In this document: one piece after another, positions 24,710 to 33,586 of the stretch | Position numbering within the stretch: the first letter of the stretch is position 1 | Layout: each line of letters starts with the position of its first letter | NCBI GenBank assembly: GCA_964549445.1 | Contig: CAZJVS010000007.1 | Location: 62,001 to 126,000 of the forward strand | Direction of reading: 5' to 3' | Length of the DNA: 64,000 bases | Origin: SpSt-539 sp964549445 | Lineage (GTDB): Bacteria; Planctomycetota; Phycisphaerae; UBA1845; UTPLA1 | Notes under the pieces: model-generated | What the model saw: the letters and a program-made list of their open reading frames with translations, nothing else | Told to the model about the DNA's origin: nothing | Database searches by the model: none | Program-made: the position numbers and the translations under genes

Positions 24710-26080
24710 CTAGCCAGAGATAATCCAGCGGATCAACTCGGATGGTTTGGGGGCTTTGCCCTGCGCCAGCAGGCCGATGCGGAAGACGCGGCCGGCGGCC
24801 CAGACGCAGATTACGACTGTAATCAAGACGACGCCGATTCCAACGATGGGCTGCCACATGGGGAGCGTTCTGGTGGCGGCCATGCGCATCACCATGATCA
24901 TGGGTGTGCAGGGCGGGAAGAAGGAGATGGCGGTGGCGAACTTGCTGAGGGGTTCTCGGAGGATGTTGAACCAGACCATCATGGGGAGGACGAGCAGAAG
25001 CATGATGGGGGTCATGTAGCTCTGGGCTTCCTTGATCTCGGTGCAGGCGGCGCCGACGGCGACGAAGACCGAGCCGAAGAGCAGGACGGCAAGGATCTGG
25101 AAGGCGATGAACCAGGGGATGATGTGGGCGGGCAGGACTTCGGTCATGTGGTAGTGGCGCAGGACGAAGAAGCCGCCGACGAAGTAGATGGCGACGATGG
25201 TGACGGAGACGGCGACGTTGCCGAGGAGCTTGCCCATCATGATCTGGAAGGGGCTGGCGGAGCCGAGGAGGACTTCGGCGATGCGCTGCTGCTTTTCCTC
25301 GAGGACGCTGTTCAGCAGGGGTTGGGCGGAGACCATGATGGCCATGAACATCAGCATCATGACGGTCATGGGGACGAAGATGGCGGCCTCGGTCTGGGAT
25401 TTTTCGGCGCGCTTGATTTCGCCACCGGTCGTCCTTGTATAGAGACTCATCGGTTCGATCGTCACGCGCTGGACGGCGTAGGACACGATCTTCGGATCGA
25501 CGTGAGCGCGCTGGAGCCGCTCTTCGGCGGCGGCGGTGTTGACGACGCGCGTGAACCAACGGCTCAGGCCCATCTGGGTCTGGTTTTCGCTGCAGAAGAA
25601 GACTTCGTTGACGCTGGGGCCGCCGGTGACGGCCTGCTTGACCACCGATTTGAGTTGCTTGCCGATTGCGCCGGCGAGGTTTTTGGGGGTGTCGAGGATG
25701 CCGCCGGCGATCTCTACAAATCCGAAGATCTCGTGGCGGCGGACGCGATCGGAGAGGGCGAGGCGTAACTCGTCGTTGATGGGACCCGGGGGCGCCGGCT
25801 CCAGGACGATGCGGGATTCGTCCTGCTTGTGGGTTTCGTCGTCGAAGATTTCTTTTTCGTTGTAGGCGCGGGCGGCCTCGACGAGCTTGGGATAGAGCAC
25901 GCCGGTGCCGTCGATGACGACGATTTTCTTGTCGTCGATATTCACGACGCCCTTGAGGAGGCGCTGGGCGACGATGCCGCCGAGCATGAGGATCGGCATG
26001 AGGACAAGGGAGATGATGAACGCCTTGGTGCGGACGGTGGCGTGATACTCGCGTTTGGCAATGACAAGGACCTTAGACAC
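24710..26080 (-). CDS. ABC-2 type exporter permease (NatB-like)
   Basis: 456 aa. The start is GTG at 26080, overlapping the ATPase gene's stop by 8 bases (GTGTCTAA). One TM helix (about 17-40), a large extracytoplasmic domain (about 45-215), and five more TM helices, among them VTIVAIYFVGGFFVL and QILAVLLFGSVFVAVGA. This is the ABC-2 family fold that includes the sodium exporter NatB. Cargo is not known. Works with the ATPase just upstream. Confidence 0.88.
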   Translation of the reverse strand: MSKVLVIAKREYHATVRTKAFIISLVLMPILMLGGIVAQRLLKGVVNIDDKKIVVIDGTGVLYPKLVEAARAYNEKEIFDDETHKQDESRIVLEPAPPGPINDELRLALSDRVRRHEIFGFVEIAGGILDTPKNLAGAIGKQLKSVVKQAVTGGPSVNEVFFCSENQTQMGLSRWFTRVVNTAAAEERLQRAHVDPKIVSYAVQRVTIEPMSLYTRTTGGEIKRAEKSQTEAAIFVPMTVMMLMFMAIMVSAQPLLNSVLEEKQQRIAEVLLGSASPFQIMMGKLLGNVAVSVTIVAIYFVGGFFVLRHYHMTEVLPAHIIPWFIAFQILAVLLFGSVFVAVGAACTEIKEAQSYMTPIMLLLVLPMMVWFNILREPLSKFATAISFFPPCTPMIMVMRMAATRTLPMWQPIVGIGVVLITVVICVWAAGRVFRIGLLAQGKAPKPSELIRWIISG

Positions 26081-27017
26081 GGGGTGCTGTCTCCTGGCGC
26101 GGGGCGTTGGGGTCAGTCGGGCGTGCGGCGTCGGCGCCGGCGATGCGAACGAAGACATCGTGCAGCGAGGGGCGGGCCAGCTCGAAGCGCTCGACGGCGG
26201 TTCGGGAGGCAATCTCGCGAAGGATAGCCTGCGGGTCGGCCTGGGGTGCCATTCGCAATTCCTGATAGCGGCCGTAGTCGTTGACGCGGAGGACGCCGGG
26301 CAGGCCTTCGAGCGAGCCGTTGGTGGCGGCGGTTCGGACGCGAATGGTGTCCTGGCCGTACTGGGCCTGGATGGAATCGAGGGTTCCGTCGAGGACCTTC
26401 TTGCCGCGGAAGATCATGAAGATGTGGTCGCACATGCGCTCGGCGATGTCCATGTCGTGGGTGGAGAAGATAATCGTTGTGCCGGTTTTTCGGAGTTCGA
26501 GGATGGCGTCGCGGAGGACTTCCATGTTGACGGGGTCGAGGCCGGAGAAGGGCTCGTCGAGGATGACGAGTTGCGGACGGGCGATGACGGCGGCGATGAA
26601 CTGAACCTTCTGGGCCATGCCCTTCGAGAGGGTGTCGACGTTTTTGTCGGCCCATTTGTCGAGTTCGAGGCGCTTGAGCCAGCGGTCGATGTCGGAGCGC
26701 GAGTCCTTGAGGTCTTTCAGCTGGGCGTAGAAGCGAAGCACGTCGCGGACTCTCATCCGCCTGTAGAGGCCACGCTCTTCGGGGAGATAGCCGACGCGGT
26801 CGTCGGCGGCGGCGCCGTGATCGAGGCCGAGGACACGAACCTGGCCGGCGTCGGGGTAGAAGATGCGCAGAATGAGGCGGAGGGTTGTAGTCTTGCCGGA
26901 GCCGTTTGGGCCGATGAAGCCGAAAACGGTGCCGGCGGGCACGACGAGATCGAGGGCGTCGACGGCGACATGCCGACCGAAGGTCTTGGTGACCCCGTGG
27001 AGTTCAACCGAGTACAT
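26073..27017 (-). CDS. ABC transporter ATP-binding protein (NatA-like)
   Basis: 314 aa. Walker A G36-PNGSGKT-T44, signature TLSKGMAQKVQ (about 132-142), Walker B LVILDEPFSGLDP (about 155-167) and switch STHD. The C-terminal part fits the DUF4162 extension of multidrug/sodium exporter ATPases. AAGGAA stands before the ATG. It is the first gene of a two-gene exporter unit. A possible operator overlaps its predicted transcription start. Confidence 0.92.
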   Translation of the reverse strand: MYSVELHGVTKTFGRHVAVDALDLVVPAGTVFGFIGPNGSGKTTTLRLILRIFYPDAGQVRVLGLDHGAAADDRVGYLPEERGLYRRMRVRDVLRFYAQLKDLKDSRSDIDRWLKRLELDKWADKNVDTLSKGMAQKVQFIAAVIARPQLVILDEPFSGLDPVNMEVLRDAILELRKTGTTIIFSTHDMDIAERMCDHIFMIFRGKKVLDGTLDSIQAQYGQDTIRVRTAATNGSLEGLPGVLRVNDYGRYQELRMAPQADPQAILREIASRTAVERFELARPSLHDVFVRIAGADAARPTDPNAPRQETAPRV

Positions 27018-27037
27018 TGTGTTCCTTCCAACCGCTT

Positions 27038-27057
27038 GACCGACAGAGCTGTCAGTC
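27038..27057. promoter_or_regulatory. 20-bp dyad operator candidate
   Basis: GAC-c-GACAG-ag-CTGTC-a-GTC: 16 of 20 positions are symmetrical around 27047/27048. It lies 21-40 nt before the exporter ATG and overlaps the predicted start of transcription. The size and half-site shape suit a TetR-type repressor (inference); no regulator gene adjoins. Confidence 0.5.
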
Positions 27058-27061
27058 GGAG

Positions 27062-27090
27062 AGCATAACGGGTTGGGAGGAGAAAGTTAA
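27062..27090 (-). promoter_or_regulatory. Promoter of the ABC exporter unit
   Basis: Read on the minus strand: TTAACT (27085-27090) and TATGCT (27062-27067), 17 bp apart. Transcription would begin near 27055, inside the dyad at 27038-27057. Confidence 0.5.
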
Positions 27091-27107
27091 CGAGCGGATC
27101 CGGATGC

Positions 27108-28031
27108 TCAACCAGGGTTGTGCTGGATTTTCGTCGTCCGAAACGTCAGGGAACCGTTCGAAGAACTGAGGTCGACGCGGCCCGCACCGTCATTCAGCTT
27201 TGCAGAGAGACTGGAGCGGCCGGTGCGCAGGTCGCGGACGGAGGCGGCCTCGAAATCGGTGTGAACGCCGCCGTTGCTGGTGGACATTTCGAGATTGGCG
27301 GAGAGGTCGCTGGGGACTTCGACGAGGATGCGGCCGTTGGAGGTGCGGGCGAGAACTTCGGCCGGGGCGGGCGTGGCCACGAGCCGGAGGGCGATGGAGC
27401 CATTGCTGGAGCGGACGTCGGCGTTGCCGCGGGCGGCGGTGACGTCGATGGAGCCGTTGGAGGTAACGGCGCGGATGGAATCGGCGCCGCTGCGGACGAT
27501 CTCGATGCGGCCATTCGATGATTTCAGATCGAGATTGCCATGGACATCGGCGACGGAGATGGTGCCGTTACTGGTGACGACGCGGACGGCGCCGTCGGTG
27601 TTCCGAACGGCGACGCGTCCGTTGGAGGTCTTGAGTTCGAGGGTGACATCTTTCGGGACTTTGATCTCGAAGCGAGCTGCGTAACTTCGGCCGAAGTCGG
27701 ACTCCGGCATGACGGCCTCGACGGCGAGCAGGTCGTTGCGCGAGGCGTCGTGCACGGTGCGAATGACGATCTGCTCGGCGTGCTCGCGGGCGTCCTGCGG
27801 GCTTGAACCGCGGGCGGACTTTGTGGCGGCGATTTCGATTTCGCGGCATTGGGGCGTGCCGACGATTTCGATCAGGCCGTTGCGGGTGGAGACTTCGATG
27901 CGCTTGATGCCCTCGGCGGGCGTGGTCGCGCGTTCGGCGATCTGTTCGCTGAAGGGGTGCGCGCAGCCGCCGATGAGTGGGGCGGCGAGTATGACGAGAC
28001 GAAGGGCGAGTTTGCGTTGCGAGGTGAACAT
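27108..28031 (-). CDS. DUF4097-like lipoprotein with serial SSNG repeats
   Basis: 307 aa. Lipobox IGGC with Cys23 after a hydrophobic stretch. The mature part consists of short strands built around SNGxIxV/VRSSNG (about 15 times over 45-300), which would stack as a single-stranded right-handed beta-solenoid, as in DUF4097 and adhesin-like proteins. It lies 90 bp upstream-reading from the ABC exporter; a functional link is not shown. Role unknown, perhaps a surface sensor or scaffold. Confidence 0.75.
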   Translation of the reverse strand: MFTSQRKLALRLVILAAPLIGGCAHPFSEQIAERATTPAEGIKRIEVSTRNGLIEIVGTPQCREIEIAATKSARGSSPQDAREHAEQIVIRTVHDASRNDLLAVEAVMPESDFGRSYAARFEIKVPKDVTLELKTSNGRVAVRNTDGAVRVVTSNGTISVADVHGNLDLKSSNGRIEIVRSGADSIRAVTSNGSIDVTAARGNADVRSSNGSIALRLVATPAPAEVLARTSNGRILVEVPSDLSANLEMSTSNGGVHTDFEAASVRDLRTGRSSLSAKLNDGAGRVDLSSSNGSLTFRTTKIQHNPG

Positions 28032-28294
28032 GGCGACTCCTTTCTCGAACGCGCGTGGCTCATGCTAACCCCTCCGCACGACGGCGCGGGGGCGACAGTG
28101 ACTAGTTGCGGCGGGAAGTAGCAATATTGCGGTGCGTGGAGTACTGGATTGCGCGGCGATGCGGTTCGCGAGCGGGCCGGGCGTTTGGCTGGGCGAAATC
28201 GTGTCTGTAACTGCATTTTTAACAGATGGTTAGTGTGCGAAGTGGCGCGAATACCGATGGAATTGCAGGGGTTGGGGGTGGTGGGCTTTTGCGT
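28032..28294. other. Intergenic region without genes
   Basis: 263 bp between the lipoprotein gene and the tRNA-Thr promoter. It should hold the promoter of the minus-strand lipoprotein gene. I see no gene or repeat. Confidence 0.5.
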
Positions 28295-28322
28295 TTGACA
28301 GAGCGCGGGTTAGGTTTATACT
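28295..28322 (+). promoter_or_regulatory. Strong promoter of the tRNA-Thr/tuf supercluster
   Basis: A perfect TTGACA (28295-28300) and TATACT (28317-28322), 16 bp apart. Transcription would start near 28329, about 78 nt before tRNA-Thr. Closest match to the sigma70 consensus in the window. Confidence 0.8.
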
Positions 28323-28406
28323 GTTTGGCCTATTGCGTGGACACGCACGTCGCGGCGCCCGAGACTGATCGCGGTGTGGGTGCCGATACGAGGGCGCGTC
28401 GAAGCC

Positions 28407-28479
<73 letters not shown>

Positions 28480-28706
28480 CTAGCCAGTGGCGGCAACTCG
28501 CCCCGCAAGCGGCGTGAGGCCGAGCGGCGAACACGGTTGTCGGCCGTCAAGGTTGATTCCCACGGGCGTCGGCGGAAAGAGCAAAGCGGCAACGCCGTCG
28601 AAACGGACGACGCGGCGAGCCGTAAAAGACGCGGTGTCGAAAGTCGTCGAGAGATTGACACGGAAAGCGCAAGCGACAGCACAGAAAGAGCGGAGGTTCG
28701 CGTTCC

Positions 28707-29918
28707 ATGGCCAAAGAAGTATTCAAGCGTACAAAGCCCCACGTCAACGTCGGCACGATCGGCCACGTCGATCACGGCAAGACGACGCTAACGGCGGCGA
28801 TCACGGCGGTGCAGGCGAGCAAGGGCCTGGCGACGTACAAGCCGTACGACCAGGTTGCGAAGGCGTCTGAGAAGGACGGCCGGCGCGACCCGACCAAGAT
28901 TCTGACGATCGCGACGGCGCACGTTGAGTACGAGTCGGCGAAGCGACACTACGCTCACGTCGATTGTCCGGGTCATGCGGACTACGTGAAGAACATGATC
29001 ACGGGCGCGGCCCAGATGGACGGTGCGATTCTCGTGGTGAGCGCGGCGGACGGTCCGATGCCGCAGACGCGCGAGCACGTGCTTCTGGCTCGGCAGGTCA
29101 ACGTGCCGGCGCTGGTGGTGTTCCTGAACAAGGTCGACCTGCTGGACGACAAGGAGCTGCTGGAGCTGGTCGAGCTTGAGATTCGCGACCTGCTGAACAA
29201 GTACGAGTTCCCGGGCGACAAGACGCCGATCATTCGCGGCGCGGCGCTGAAGGCGTTGCAGTCGATGGGCAAGGACGAGGCGGCGTGCAAGTGCATCCAG
29301 GAGCTGATGGACGCTCTGGACAACAACATTCCGGAGCCGGTGCGGGAGCAGGACAAGCCGTTCCTGATGCCGGTCGAGGATGTGTTCAGCATCAAGGGCC
29401 GTGGAACGGTCGGCACGGGCCGTATCGAGCGCGGCATGATCAAGGTTGGCGAGGAAGTCGAAGTCATCGGCCTGAAGCCCGAGACGCGCAAGACGGTCGT
29501 CACGGGCGTGGAAATGTTCAACAAGACGCTGGACTCGGGCATCGCGGGCGACAACGTCGGCCTGCTGCTGCGAGGCGTCGAGAAGGAAGACCTCGAGCGC
29601 GGTCAGGTCCTGGCGAAGCCGGGATCGATCACGCCGCACAAGAAGTTCAACGCCCAGGTGTACGTCCTCACGAAGGAGGAAGGCGGCCGTCACACGCCGT
29701 TCTTCAACAACTACCGCCCGCAGTTCTACGTCCGGACGACGGACGTGACGGGCAGCTTGAAGCTGCTGGGCGGGGTCGAGATGTGCATGCCGGGCGACAA
29801 CGTACAGCTCGAAGTGGAGCTGGTTCAGCCGGTGGCGCTGGAGGAAGGCGTTCGCTTCGCGATTCGCGAGGGCGGCCGGACGGTCGGCTCGGGCGTCGTG
29901 ACGAAGGTGATCGAGTAA
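28707..29918 (+). CDS. tuf: Elongation factor Tu
   Basis: 403 aa. GTPase that carries aminoacyl-tRNA to the ribosome. G1 GHVDHGKT (19-26), G3 DCPGHADY, G4 NKVD and domains II/III are intact. Switch I is unusual: where nearly all translational GTPases have RGITI, this protein has K64-I-L-T67-I68 after a short insertion (DGRRDPT, 57-63). The Mg-binding threonine is kept (Thr67). I know the same replacement from planctomycete EF-Tu, so it marks the lineage. GAGCGGAGG stands upstream of the ATG. Confidence 0.98.
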   Translation: MAKEVFKRTKPHVNVGTIGHVDHGKTTLTAAITAVQASKGLATYKPYDQVAKASEKDGRRDPTKILTIATAHVEYESAKRHYAHVDCPGHADYVKNMITGAAQMDGAILVVSAADGPMPQTREHVLLARQVNVPALVVFLNKVDLLDDKELLELVELEIRDLLNKYEFPGDKTPIIRGAALKALQSMGKDEAACKCIQELMDALDNNIPEPVREQDKPFLMPVEDVFSIKGRGTVGTGRIERGMIKVGEEVEVIGLKPETRKTVVTGVEMFNKTLDSGIAGDNVGLLLRGVEKEDLERGQVLAKPGSITPHKKFNAQVYVLTKEEGGRHTPFFNNYRPQFYVRTTDVTGSLKLLGGVEMCMPGDNVQLEVELVQPVALEEGVRFAIREGGRTVGSGVVTKVIE

Positions 29919-29974
29919 GCGAGCTGACGACGGCAGGCGGATGAGATCCGCGGCCGCGCGAGAAGGAAAGCGCC

Positions 29975-30151
29975 ATGGCGAAGGCCAGCAAACGCGAATG
30001 GGTCTGGCTGGAGTGCAGCGAGACGGGCGATCTGAACTACCGCACGACGATCAACGTGCAGCAGGGCATTCCGGAGAAGCTGAAGGGCGGCTTGACGAAG
30101 TACAGCCCGAAGCTCCGGCGGCACACGAAGCACAAGATCAAGCGGAAGTGA
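29975..30151 (+). CDS. rpmG: 50S ribosomal protein L33
   Basis: 58 aa, ATG with AGAAGGAAAG upstream. WVWLECSETGDLNYRTTIN and KYSPKLRRHTKHKIKRK are typical. Only one cysteine (Cys14) remains, so this is a zinc-free (C-) form of L33. It lies between tuf and tRNA-Trp as in many bacteria. Confidence 0.93.
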   Translation: MAKASKREWVWLECSETGDLNYRTTINVQQGIPEKLKGGLTKYSPKLRRHTKHKIKRK

Positions 30152-30188
30152 TGGCCCGCGGATCGCTGGAAACGATCGGAGACGACCC

Positions 30189-30261
30189 AGGAGCGTAGCT
30201 CAATTGGTAGAGCACCGGTTTCCAAAACCGGCGGTTGGGGGTTCGAGTCCCTCCGCTCCTG
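30189..30261 (+). tRNA. tRNA-Trp (CCA)
   Basis: 73 nt. Acceptor AGGAGCG (30189-30195) pairs with CGCTCCT (30254-30260), discriminator G30261. Anticodon stem CCGGT/ACCGG with loop TTCCAAA, anticodon CCA. No encoded 3' CCA. Position before secE is the usual one. Confidence 0.96.
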
Positions 30262-30321
30262 ATCCAAAGGGTTGGATGTGGCGGCGGGATAATGGCTCGA
30301 CCGCCGAAGGAACGAGACGTC

Positions 30322-30939
30322 ATGGCCAAAGGGAATCATCGCAATGCGAGCCTCAGGGACGAGGAGAAGGCCACGGCGCTCGCCGCCGCGAACGGTGACT
30401 CGGTGAACGAGCGGTTTGACGAAGACGAAGACGAAGGCGGCGACGAGCGGGAAGCGCCCCGTTACGAGGCACCACGGCCGACGACGTCGCGCGGGTTCTT
30501 CGACATCTACAAGCCCACACAGGGCTACTACACGCGGATTTGCACGGCGATCGCGGCTGGATTGTTGATCCTGTGGTGCGCGTCGTTTGTTTACAGCAAG
30601 ATGATCCTGATCGGGAGCGGGACTTCGAGTGAGTACATTCGAGTCGGCATGGCGGTGGCCATCATCCTGGTCGGTGGATTGCTGACGTATCGATACCTGG
30701 CGCTGAACCGGCGGGTCTGCGACTTTCTGATCGCCACCGAAGGCGAGATGAAGAAGGTCAACTGGACGAGCCGACGCGAGATTTTCGGCTCGACGAAGGT
30801 CGTGATCTTTGTTGTGCTGGCGCTCGGGACGTTTTTGTTCTTGGTGGATGTTGGCTTGATGCTGTTTTTCTCGTGGATCGGCGTGTTGCGGATTGTTCCG
30901 GATACGTTTGCGAAACTGATCAACCTGTCGGGCGAGTGA
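30322..30939 (+). CDS. secE: Preprotein translocase subunit SecE
   Basis: 205 aa. Part of the SecYEG channel. The core is at the C-terminus (about 145-205: FLIATEGEMKKVNWTSRREI, then the last TM helix). Two extra TM helices (about 80-103 and 112-135) make it the three-TM form, and residues 1-70 are a highly charged extension rich in Glu/Asp. ATG at 30322 has AAGGAACGAG; an upstream ATG at 30292 lacks a site. Its stop overlaps the nusG start (TGATG). Confidence 0.93.
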   Translation: MAKGNHRNASLRDEEKATALAAANGDSVNERFDEDEDEGGDEREAPRYEAPRPTTSRGFFDIYKPTQGYYTRICTAIAAGLLILWCASFVYSKMILIGSGTSSEYIRVGMAVAIILVGGLLTYRYLALNRRVCDFLIATEGEMKKVNWTSRREIFGSTKVVIFVVLALGTFLFLVDVGLMLFFSWIGVLRIVPDTFAKLINLSGE

Positions 30940-31601
30940 TGGATACTGATCTTCCAACAGAGCCGGCGGTGGAGACGACGCCGGAAGTCGCGGAGGCCGG
31001 GGCGCCGGCCGTCGCCGCATCCGCACCGACGACGAAGGTCGCAGCGCAGCCGAAGCGCTGGTACGTGCTTCGGGTGGCGAGCAACCGCGAGGAGCAGGTG
31101 TGCGACGCGCTGATCCGGAAGGTGAAGATCGAGGGACTGGAGGACCGCGTCGGGCGGATCCTGGTTCCGATGCAGCGCGAGAAGCGGATGAAGGGCGGAC
31201 AGGTGAAGCTGTACGACCGGAAGCTCTATCCGGGGTACGTTTTCATCGAGATGGAGACGGAAGACGACGGGCGCGTGCCCGAGGACGTTTGGTTCCTCAT
31301 CAAGGATACGAGCGGCGTCGGTGATTTCATCGGCTCGGACGGCAAGCCGAGCGAGATGAAGCCGCACGACGTCGAGAAGATGCTGGCGGTGGTCGAGAAG
31401 TCGGCGGAGGCGCCGACGCTGGCGGGCCTGGCGGGCCTGAAGAAGGGCGATCCGGTCAAGATCAAGGAAGGGGCCTTCGAAAATTTCGAGGGCGAAATCG
31501 ACGAAGTCATGCCGGACAAGGGCCAAGTTCGCGTGGTTGTGACGATCTTCGGGCGCGCGACGCCGATCGAGTTGGAATACTGGCAGGTGGAAAAGGCATA
31601 G
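30939..31601 (+). CDS. nusG: Transcription termination/antitermination factor NusG
   Basis: 220 aa. NGN domain (about 40-140: RWYVLRVASNREEQV, LYPGYVFIEME) and KOW domain (about 165-218: GDPVKIKEGAFENFEGEIDE). An Ala/Pro/Thr-rich N-terminal leader of about 38 residues is extra. Binds RNA polymerase and connects to Rho or ribosomal S10. The ATG overlaps the secE stop (30939). A second NusG-family gene lies at 15235. Confidence 0.96.
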   Translation: MDTDLPTEPAVETTPEVAEAGAPAVAASAPTTKVAAQPKRWYVLRVASNREEQVCDALIRKVKIEGLEDRVGRILVPMQREKRMKGGQVKLYDRKLYPGYVFIEMETEDDGRVPEDVWFLIKDTSGVGDFIGSDGKPSEMKPHDVEKMLAVVEKSAEAPTLAGLAGLKKGDPVKIKEGAFENFEGEIDEVMPDKGQVRVVVTIFGRATPIELEYWQVEKA

Positions 31602-31610
31602 GGAAACGCC

Positions 31611-32045
31611 GTGGCGAAGAAGAAAAAAGAAGTAACGGGCAAGTTCAAGGTGCAGGCCGCGGGCGGCCAGGCGACGCCGGCTCCGCCGGTGGGACCGGCC
31701 TGCGGGCAGTACGGCGTGAACCCGGGCCAGTTCGTGCAGCAGTTCAACGAGCGGACGAAGTCGCTGAACGGCATGCTGGTGACGGCGGTCGTTACGGTTT
31801 ACGCGGACCGGACGTTCGAGTTCGAGGTGAAGAGCCCGCCGGCCTCGGTGCTGCTGAAGGATGCGGCGAAGGTGGCGAAGGGCTCTGGCTCGCCGAACAA
31901 GGAAAAGGTCGGCAAGGTCACCAAAGAGCAGGTGATGACGATCGCGAAGACGAAGATCAAGGATTTGAACTGCTTCGACCTGGAAGCGGCGTCGCGGATC
32001 GTGGCGGGAACGGCTCGCAACATGGGTATCGAGATCGAGGGGTAA
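31611..32045 (+). CDS. rplK: 50S ribosomal protein L11
   Basis: 144 aa, GTG start. Conserved VGPACGQYGVNPGQFVQQFN in the N-terminal domain and the C-terminal rRNA-binding helix region (KTKIKDLNC, AARIVAGTARNMGIEI-like). Binds the GTPase-associated centre of 23S rRNA. Nine bases after nusG. Confidence 0.96.
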   Translation: MAKKKKEVTGKFKVQAAGGQATPAPPVGPACGQYGVNPGQFVQQFNERTKSLNGMLVTAVVTVYADRTFEFEVKSPPASVLLKDAAKVAKGSGSPNKEKVGKVTKEQVMTIAKTKIKDLNCFDLEAASRIVAGTARNMGIEIEG

Positions 32046-32075
32046 GTCGGCCGCCTCGAAAGGGCTGGAAGAGCG

Positions 32076-32966
32076 ATGGCGAAAGAGAAGAAAGAAAAGT
32101 CGCCGCAGCAAGATGCGGGCGAGGCGGCGGTTGCCGCGAAGGCAGCGAAAGGCGAGAAAGCCGAAAAGGCGGCTCGTCCTGACGCGCCGGAAGCGGCTCC
32201 GAAGGCCCCCAAGGCCAAGAAGTCGAAGCCGCAGGCCGAGGGCGACGATGCCGGTCGCAAGAAGAAGCGCGGCCGACCAATGCGCGGTTTGGGCAAGAAG
32301 TACAAGGCCGCGTTCGCGAAGCGGCCGGACAAGCCGCAGGCGGTCGACGAGGCGGTGAAGCTGCTCCAGGAGATGGGCAAGGGCCGGAAGTTCGATCAGA
32401 CGGTGAACATCGTCATGCACCTGGGAATCGACCCGAAGCACGCGGACCAGATGATTCGCGGGGCGGTGTCGCTTCCGCACGGCATCGGCAAGACGCGCAA
32501 AGTGATCGCGTTCGCGGAAGGGGAAGACGCCGAGAAGGCGAAGGCGGCGGGCGCGGCGGAAGTCGGCGTCGATGATCTGATTGCGAAGATCAACGGCGGC
32601 TGGGCGGAGTTCGACGTGGCGGTGGCGCATTCGCGACTGATGGGCAAGGTCGGCAAGCTCGGCAAGGTGCTCGGGCCGGCCGGAAAGATGCCGTCGCCGA
32701 AGAACGGAACTGTGACCAATGACGTCGGCACGGCGGTGAAGGAATTTGCCGCGGGCAAGACGGAGTTTCGAAACGACACGGGCGGAAACGTCCATGGCGT
32801 GGTGGGTCGGATCAGCTTCAAGGCGGAGCAGCTGAAGGAAAACATCGAGGCGTTCATCGAGCACATCCGCCGGATGAAGCCGCAGACGGCGAAGGGGCAC
32901 TACATCAAGCGCATCTGCGTGAGCGCGACGATGACGCCGTCTGTCGAGCTGCCGATTCCGCAATAA
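32076..32966 (+). CDS. rplA: 50S ribosomal protein L1 with long N-terminal extension
   Basis: 296 aa, about 65 longer than the usual L1. The first 70 residues are a Lys/Ala/Pro/Glu-rich, disordered-looking tail (KKEKSPQQD ... RKKKRGRP). The canonical L1 domain follows (about 72-296: MRGLGKKYKAAFA, TVTNDVG, MPSPKNGTVTNDV). Binds the 23S L1 stalk. ATG after GAAGAGCG. In rplKAJL order. Confidence 0.96.
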   Translation: MAKEKKEKSPQQDAGEAAVAAKAAKGEKAEKAARPDAPEAAPKAPKAKKSKPQAEGDDAGRKKKRGRPMRGLGKKYKAAFAKRPDKPQAVDEAVKLLQEMGKGRKFDQTVNIVMHLGIDPKHADQMIRGAVSLPHGIGKTRKVIAFAEGEDAEKAKAAGAAEVGVDDLIAKINGGWAEFDVAVAHSRLMGKVGKLGKVLGPAGKMPSPKNGTVTNDVGTAVKEFAAGKTEFRNDTGGNVHGVVGRISFKAEQLKENIEAFIEHIRRMKPQTAKGHYIKRICVSATMTPSVELPIPQ

Positions 32967-32979
32967 CGAGGAGACGATC

Positions 32980-33519
32980 GTGAGCCGCAAGCTGAAACAG
33001 ATGATCGAGACGGAATTGAAGGACCGCTACGGCGGCGTGCGCGAGGCCGTCGTCGTGAACGCGGTCGGCCTGACGGGTATCGACGCGAATCTCCTGCGGC
33101 GCCAACTGCGGGCGAAGAAGTACGAGATGCACGTGGTGACTAACCGGTTGTTCCGGCGCTCGAGCGCGGGCACGCCGATGGCGTCGCTGGCCAAGGCGAT
33201 GAGCGGACCGTGCGCGATCGTGACCGGCGGCGGGACCGCGGTGGAAATCGCGAAGGAATTGCTGAAGATCGCCGAGACGTTTCCGAAGCTGGAACTGAAG
33301 ATCGGGCTGGTCGAAGGCATCGATGAGCCGATGGCGGTCGGCGACGTCGCAAAGCTGCGGACCCGGACGGAGGTCATCGGCGACGTGGCGGCGATGGCGA
33401 TCTCGCCGGGCAAGAAGCTGGCCGGTGCGGTTCGCGGACCGGGCGGCGGACTCGCGGCGTGCCTCAAGGCGCTGATCGGCAAGCTGGAGAACGGCGAGGC
33501 GGTCGCGAAGGTCGCCTGA
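32980..33519 (+). CDS. rplJ: 50S ribosomal protein L10
   Basis: 179 aa, GTG start with GAGGAG upstream. Base of the L7/L12 stalk. VVVNAVGLTGIDANLLRRQL and VVTNRLFRRS resemble the family; the C-terminal part keeps the hydrophobic helix that binds L7/L12. 148 bp separate it from rplL, more than usual, and a hairpin sits there. Confidence 0.93.
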   Translation: MSRKLKQMIETELKDRYGGVREAVVVNAVGLTGIDANLLRRQLRAKKYEMHVVTNRLFRRSSAGTPMASLAKAMSGPCAIVTGGGTAVEIAKELLKIAETFPKLELKIGLVEGIDEPMAVGDVAKLRTRTEVIGDVAAMAISPGKKLAGAVRGPGGGLAACLKALIGKLENGEAVAKVA

Positions 33520-33586
33520 GGAATGAAACAATAATCTCCGGATCGGTTGTCCCAATGAGACGTTCGCTGCGGCGGGCGGGGTTAAA

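Noticed and set aside
27170..27900. Repetitive DNA resembling a tandem array
   Set aside because: It encodes the SSNG solenoid repeats of the DUF4097-like lipoprotein.
28480..28706. A small gene between tRNA-Thr and tuf
   Set aside because: No frame with a ribosome site or family resemblance; the stretch is most likely tRNA 3' processing sequence and tuf leader.
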